From Buxus sempervirens (Eukaryota; Streptophyta; Magnoliopsida; Buxales; Buxaceae), in contig OX387187.1 in assembly GCA_947561395.2 (NCBI GenBank), forward strand, positions 20,627,829-20,691,828: 64,000 nt of DNA. The letters are read 5' to 3'. The notes below the pieces were generated by a model that made no database searches, was not told where the DNA came from, and saw only the letters and a program-made list of their open reading frames with translations. Both the position numbers and the translations under genes were made by a program. Each line of letters begins with the position of its first letter. Positions within the stretch are counted from its first letter, which is position 1. Shown piece by piece: positions 58,571 to 64,000 of this stretch.

Positions 58571-59041
58571 GGCCTCATTTGGTATTCATTGTGGAACTCA
58601 TTCCCCAAATGACCCTAAATGATTTTGCACAAGTTAAAATGAAGTTGATTTTTTGCATTTAGTGAAGGACGTTTTGTTCTTATAGGTTACACATATAACA
58701 AGTTTGCCATTGTTTAACTTAAAATGATTTTTTATAAATGATAAGTTTAATCTTGTCATGTAAAGAAGTCTTTGAACAAGTTTCAACTATATACTTCCAA
58801 GTTTCTAAATATTATAAATATACCACGATACTTTCCAAAATGAGTTTCAAAAACAAAAAAAAGGGTCTAGAGGTGACTCTTGTCTTTAGTGCCTTTTTTG
58901 AAACTCATTTTGGGAAAGCTCGTTCCAAAATTGTAATAAAAACAACAGGTTTGTAATAGGAATTCATTCTAAGCGTTGGAATTCATTCCAAGCCGTGAAC
59001 AAATTCCCAGAATGAACACCAAAATGAACACCAAATGATGC
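58571..59041. mobile_element. Tourist/PIF-Harbinger-like MITE
   Basis: Ends GGCCTCATTTGGTATTCATT and, inward from the right, GCATCATTTGGTGTTCATT, flanked by TAA on both sides (58568-58570, 59042-59044). About 471 bp, AT-rich, no transposase. The terminal repeats and 3-bp TAA duplication fit Tourist-type elements. Confidence 0.65.
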
Positions 59042-59359
59042 TAAACAACAAAAGTTAAAGGACTTTAGCATCAAGAGTTTGAATAAGCAATTATTAATAA
59101 AAAGAGGAATATGGATATAAATATTAAAAACACGAGTATATAAATGTAAATATATCATAATGCAATACCATGAATGCAAAAACATCCACCTTTTAGCCGT
59201 CTCTAATGATCACGTGCAATGCGTGTCAAGTACAGAAGAAAGAGTTTGTTCGCCCACGATAATTAGCAACCACACAAAACCCTCCTCTCTTTTCTTTTTT
59301 CAACGGTATCATAATTCACATCCATTGAAAATTTGCAATCACAAATTGTGATTTAATGT

Positions 59360-59695
59360 GCGATCAGAGATGAGGGGGCCACCGAGACTCGGTCTGCGGC
59401 GTCTGCCTCGTGCCCATTCACAGTAGTGGTGGTGATTGAAGGGTACCGCTGGGTGGGTCCCTTCCCGCCCTCTCTCTCCCTCTCTCTTTAATAATGGCAC
59501 CTGTGATGTGTCATAGTAGAAGATTTCTCACCTTCTCTAACCACCCCGTTAGCCATCGTCAAATCATATAGATTGAGGGGTCCCGCATCGTTCGGAGGTC
59601 TCTGTGCTCTCCACACGTCTTTCAGCTGGGCTCGTTAGAAAACTGGGAGGAAGGCGTTCTGAGGGGAATTTTGTCAAGATAGTTTCTTGAGGTAA
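59360..59695 (+). promoter_or_regulatory. GC-rich candidate promoter and first non-coding exon
   Basis: A 300-bp GC-rich island in AT-rich surroundings, with a (CT)n initiator-like tract (59468-59488) and ending in 'cttgag|gtaatt' at about 59691, a plausible splice donor. It looks like the 5' end of a plant gene transcribed rightward. No coding exon was recognised downstream in the window, where LINE fragments fill the would-be intron. Confidence 0.3.
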
Positions 59696-60699
59696 TTTTC
59701 TAATGGAATTTGATTTCTAAGATTGCCGATTATGTTATTACTTGCATGTAAAATTTGGGAATTTTTTATTTTTGGTGATCTAATGCGGAAATTTTTATTG
59801 TTGCTTTATTATTATTGGATTTCTAGGGCTCCTGTTGTTGTAGAGACTGAGATGCATTTCTATTATATCTGTATAGATTTACTTTGACCTTGATTGTTAC
59901 ATAGAGTAAAAGATGTATGAATGTTTAGAGAATTTTATCTTATTTTTAGTTGTGCTTGATATAGAAGTAGCATTTATTTTCTAGATTTCTTAATATTTCC
60001 TGCGTTTTCTGTTCTTTAAATGAGGGGGTTTGGTACTATCTAAGCAATGCAATTGTGGCCTTAATAAAGATCATAAACTATCAACACTATTTAATAGTTC
60101 TCAGTATTGTCTCACAAGCCGAGATGAAGGTGATACTTATAGATTTGAATAATTGTGTCACATGGTGATTAGAGGGTCTGAAGTTGGGTTGGAATAGGAG
60201 TTAAATGTGATTGTTTGAGACTGATTGGTTTGTAATTGTGCTGATGATAACATTGATTAATGATTATAGTGATGATAATGAGGGTGACTTACTACACCAA
60301 TTCTCTGAAGTGGGATATAGATAAATGCTACTATTTTAGACATCTAAATTTTGCTTTAGTAGCATTTCATGTATGTACTTCTGTCAAATGTCTTGTGTAG
60401 AGCCATATCTTCTGATAGATTACGAAGCCACATTAAATTCCTCAATAATGTTATTACTACAATTTTAGTCCATAAAGTAAAAATTATTGATGACAACTCT
60501 ATAAGAATATTTGGATTTTGAGCCATTTGCCATTCAAGATTGGTGGTTATTCTATGTATTATTTTACTTTTGAGTTCAAATTGTGTTAGAGAAAACACTA
60601 TGTTAAAGGATGTTAACAAGCAGGTTTTGATTTCTTATCATTTTGTTGCACGACCTTGCTTCATTTGATTGGTAAAATTTGATTAAATTGAAGGCAAAT

Positions 60700-61050
60700 T
60701 CACTTATAAGTTATGAAGCAACATTTTGTATGGTGTCTGTGATGACGATGTGGACAGGTGAGGATGTTAAGATTGATGAGTTGAGAGAGACAGATGGATA
60801 AAATAAAAAAAATTAATGTGTTTGAGATGGTATTGGGGAGCTCCAATAAAAGATAAAATGAACAAGAACGGGTTGAGATTGTTATGCATGTTAAGAAAAG
60901 GCCATTAACAGTGTGGATGAGAAGAGTTGTGGGGCTTGATAGGACATTGGTTGAGCTAGCAAGAGACCGGAAAATTTTAATTTGACTCAAGACATGGCAT
61001 TTGATAGGCTGGAGCATTGGAAATGCGGTCATTCTGTAATTTTATCTAGG
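60700..61050 (+). pseudogene. RTE LINE 3' remnant
   Basis: The plus strand retains the C-terminal order of RTE ORFs: R-M-L-R-L-M-S like (60760), V-F-E-M-V-L-G-S-S (60820), V-M-H-V-K-K-R-P (60880) and L-T-Q-D-M-A-F-D-R-L-E-H-W (60981-61020), with frameshifts and stops. It is the same clade as 1960-3714, which has E-M-R-M-L-K and H-V-K-R-R-P. Confidence 0.65.
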
Positions 61051-61729
61051 CTGGATTCAAAAGGGAATTGTGTGTTTTCTAAATTTGGAACTTCTTTCTT
61101 GAACTCTTACTTCTGCTATTCTTGATTCTTGATGTTTTGACAGAATATGACTTTTTAGTGGGTTGTGATAATTTCAGTTTCACCGACTTTCTGAAGATGC
61201 CTTTCAACTTTTTAATGTATCATTGAAATAATAGATGGTTGCGAGATAGCTGCCAGTTGGCTAGGTATGCAAATTAAAATACTGAATTCACAGAAGGGGA
61301 AAAAAATGACTTTTGTTTTTTCCTGTTAATATGAAATTATGTTCAGCAAGTTAAGAGAAGAAAAAGGAAATGCTACATATAATAGAGTGAAAATGCTACA
61401 TATAATAGAGTGAAATAGCCTGGAATATAGCTATTTGTCTCACCTTATACCTAGTTTAAGATCTAATGGCCCTTTGTCGAATAAAAAGCATATCACATCT
61501 GAAAGAAGGAAACAGTTGTCTCTGCTCTTCCTACTAAAATTCTATTAAGATTGGTCTTCATGAATTTAATACGACCTATCAGTTACATTTTTAGTTCCTG
61601 AAATAGTTTTAAGCAAATAAAGTATAAAGTTTAGTCTTCAAATACATTGTAACTTACCCTTTGAAGTAGGTGACATAAAAATGTGAATCATTAATGAATT
61701 AAACTCTGGAAACTTCAATTATAACCAAA

Positions 61730-62890
61730 TAAATGTGGATCAATAGATTTTTGGATTCAGCGATTCGATGGAAAGGCTTTGGTGCTAGATGGTGTAAGTG
61801 GATCAGTGGATGTATAAGGAACGTATGTCTCTCCTTTATCCTCAATGGATCAATGGTGGTTTTTCCCCTCATCTTGATGATTAAGACAAGGAGATCCTCT
61901 CTCTCTCCTTTATATTCATGTTGGTGACTGACGTTTTTAGCCCTCTGTTCTCTCTAGGGGAGAGTGTAGGTTTTATTAGAGTGCTGCAGACTGGTAGGTC
62001 AATAGTTTCAGTGTCATATCTATGATTTGTAGATGATACAATCCTATTCTTAGAGGCCTCTAGAGAGTAAGTGTTTTGGACAATATGCATGTTCCAAAGC
62101 TTTGACCTGCTTTCTGGTCTTAGAGTAAATCTTGAAAAAAGTTGAATGTTAGGGATCCTCATGAATAGGCAGGTGTTAGATGATTGTACATGGGTGATGG
62201 GGTGTAAGTTGCCAGATTGTCCCATTACATAACTTGTGTTACTATTGGGGACAAAACCAAGGTCGGGGATCTTTTGGGATCTTGTAGTGGATAAAACAAA
62301 GAGGATCACCTAGTGTGTTGGAGTAAGGTTTGTTTGAGCAGATCTTAGGGGAATTTACATCTGAGCTGTCTCTGCTTCAAGAATTCAGCTCTCTTAGCGA
62401 AATGGATGTGGAGGTATGGAGAGGAAAATGAGTCCTTGTCGCATAAAATTATCATGAGCAAGTATAGTATTCATAAAAATGGGTGGGAAGTCAATTCACA
62501 GATGAGCGTGTTGTATCAGTCCTTGGAAAGCAATTTCTATCCTTGCTTCCCAGTTTTATTCCTTGGTGAAAACCATATACTTCATTCAGGTTATTCTTTA
62601 GGAAATTTTGATACTGGTCTCTCTAGGGTTAGTATTAAGAAGTAATTCAGACACATCGCATCAAGCAACATTCTAAGGGATTGGACTTCTATAGCTCTTG
62701 TGGAGTAATCTGTATTTTTTTTTTCTCTATAGTTATGTTTTTTGTTTGTCCATGTTTTGGAGGTATTTGGGTTCAGATTGTTGTAACCCATACCTCATGG
62801 GTTATCTCTTCTTCTGTACTGTTTCAAGTTTTAATCTTTACTATATACTTGTCATTATTCATCAATAAAAGAAAACAAAATAAAAAACCA
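61730..62890 (+). pseudogene. L1-type LINE ORF2 fragment
   Basis: Reverse transcriptase pieces in order: W-K-G-F-G-A-R-W-C-K-W-I-S-G-C-I (61770), R-Q-G-D-P-L-S-P (61885), F-V-D-D-T-I-L-F-L (62027), L-R-V-N-L-E-K-S (62120), then a C-terminal remnant with W-M-W-R-Y-G (62400), and an A-rich end near 62865-62890. It is similar to 4840-6905. Frames are broken several times. The 5' end begins abruptly at about 61735. Confidence 0.75.
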
Positions 62891-63044
62891 ATAAATGTTT
62901 TACAGAATAGAAACTCCTGTAACTGTGAGCTAAACGCAGAAACTCTGCTACAAACTGTAGTTGCAACTTTTAACGAGATCTTCATAATGACTTCAGAACC
63001 TCATTCTGTTGGTAAATCCGATGTCTTTTTTTCCTTGATCTCTA

Positions 63045-63436
63045 CCAAGGTTTGCCGTTTCGGCGGCACCTTGCGAGGTGCCGCTGAAATTTCGGATTTC
63101 GGTAGGTCAGCGGCACGAAAAATGACCTCGAAATGGTCCTGCCTGCGTTTCGCTGGCTTTTCGCCGGCACGCCGCTAAATTTCGCCAATTTCGCCAACAT
63201 TTCGCCAACAGTTCTCCAGAATTTTGCTAATTCTGGAGAAATTCTGGCACGCCGAAAATTTCGCTAATTGTTGTGTTTGTATAATTTATTTATGTTTTTT
63301 TTTCAAAAATGGCATTTCGGCGGCACGCCGCCAATTTCGCTAAAAACTTGTTTTGGGCCATTTCGACCGAATTTCGCCGAAATTTCGTTTCGGCCACCTA
63401 GCGGCGCACCACGAATCGCCGAAAAGTCGATCCTTG
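63045..63436 (+). mobile_element. hAT-like MITE, copy 3
   Basis: 392 bp with a perfect 8-bp TSD ATCTCTAC (63037-63044, 63437-63444). Ends CAAGGTTTGCCG and, inward from the right, CAAGGATCGAC. The interior repeats 'tttcggcggcac', 'cgccgaaatttcg', 'aatttcgccaa'. It belongs to the same family as 2194-2520 and 8428-9039 but is richer in GC. No coding capacity. Confidence 0.85.
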
Positions 63437-63523
63437 ATCTCTACTATATCATTACTTTAGCTTTAACTTGCTAGAAACATGTCTGTATTCTACAACCTTT
63501 ATTTCCGTAGACAGCTGATAATG

Positions 63524-63740
63524 GTACCGTTTGGTAACGCTTTTCAGAAGTGCTTTTTTGCTTTTGAAAGCAAAAAATTGCTTTCGGAAGCAAAAGTACT
63601 GTTTGGTTATGTACACATGAAGCAATTTATAAGAAGCAAAAAAGCAATTTCATTGCTTTTCAAAAGAAGCATAGAAATGTTGCTTCTCACTTTAATCATA
63701 AATTTGCTTTCTTGCTTCTAAAACCTATGACACAAAACTA
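63524..63740. mobile_element. possible MITE end with AAGCAAAA inverted repeats
   Basis: 'accgtttggtaacgcttttcagaagtgc' is typical of a MITE terminus, followed by several 'gcttttgaaagcaaaa' dyads. The other terminus was not found; the minisatellite may lie inside it. Confidence 0.3.
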
Positions 63741-63754
63741 AACCGGGAAAAAAT

Positions 63755-64000
63755 TGACCCACCATGTCTAATGACCCGTTTAACCCAATAATGACCTGCT
63801 TAACCCGATAATGATCCGTTCAACCCGATAATGACCTACTTAACCCAGCAATGATCCGTTCAACCCGATAATGACCCGTTTAACTCGATAATGACCCGTT
63901 GAACTCGATAATGATCCATTCAACTCGATAATGATCCGTTAAACCTGATAATGACATGTTTAACCCGATAATGACCCATTTAACCCGTTAATGATCCGCT
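63755..64000. repeat. 20-bp minisatellite at window edge
   Basis: About twelve tandem units of consensus taacccgataatgacccgtt (period 20) with point variants, running off the right edge of the window. Confidence 0.95.

Noticed and set aside
1-64000. tRNA genes and rRNA arrays
   Set aside because: No complete tRNA cloverleaf was recognised by eye; the only rRNA similarity is the 5S-like part of the Cassandra-like LTR. A tRNAscan-SE run would be decisive.

Overview
The window is nuclear DNA from a flowering plant. The evidence is one recognisable host gene with plant-type features (replication protein A large subunit with C-terminal zinc knuckles), short GT-AG introns, and dense layers of plant repeats: Tat/Ogre-type Ty3/gypsy, long solo LTRs, L1 and RTE LINEs, hAT- and Tourist-like MITEs and a Cassandra-like 5S LTR. 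The species cannot be named from this sequence.

Layout. 1-9360: non-coding, probably a host intron, filled with LINE remnants (RTE on the minus strand, L1 on the plus strand) and two hAT-like MITEs. 9361-11746: large RPA1 exon. 12231-14800: AT-rich composite MITE-like region with a 379-bp tandem duplication. 15018-15346: Cassandra-like solo LTR with a 5S rRNA-like core. 15550-20170: fragments of minus-oriented LTRs. 20542-20830: possible short host gene fragment. 21480-58163: a nest of insertions resolved by target-site duplications. A minus-oriented LTR (H) received a solo LTR (E, TSD GGAAA), an unusual inverted-ended unit (A, itself split by solo LTR C, TSD GATAT) and a hAT-type MITE (TSD CCCTATAT). 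The MITE received solo LTR F (TSD AACCG). F received solo LTR D (TSD GTTGA) and a 23.2-kb Tat/Ogre-like retrotransposon (TSD CTAAG). 58164-64000: Tourist-like MITE, a GC-rich candidate first exon, RTE and L1 remnants, a third copy of the hAT-like MITE and a 20-bp minisatellite at the edge.

The centre of interest is the Tat-like element at 33880-57039 (minus strand). Its LTRs differ by only two substitutions and one 13-bp repeat unit that I could see, so it is very young. It has PBS, PPT, gag, protease and an intact 1195-codon reverse transcriptase/dual RNase H/integrase frame. Between pol and the 3' LTR it carries two antisense genes with clean introns: a 7-exon, 737-residue plant-mobile-domain-like protein and a 2-exon, 528-residue DUF7745-like protein. 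Both promoters and both LTR promoters share clusters of a near-perfect palindrome built on GTATCCGG/CCGGATAC. I read this as a retrotransposon carrying its own spliced accessory gene pair under the same cis-elements as its LTR. Known host PMD proteins act in transposon silencing, so an anti-silencing or decoy role is a testable inference.
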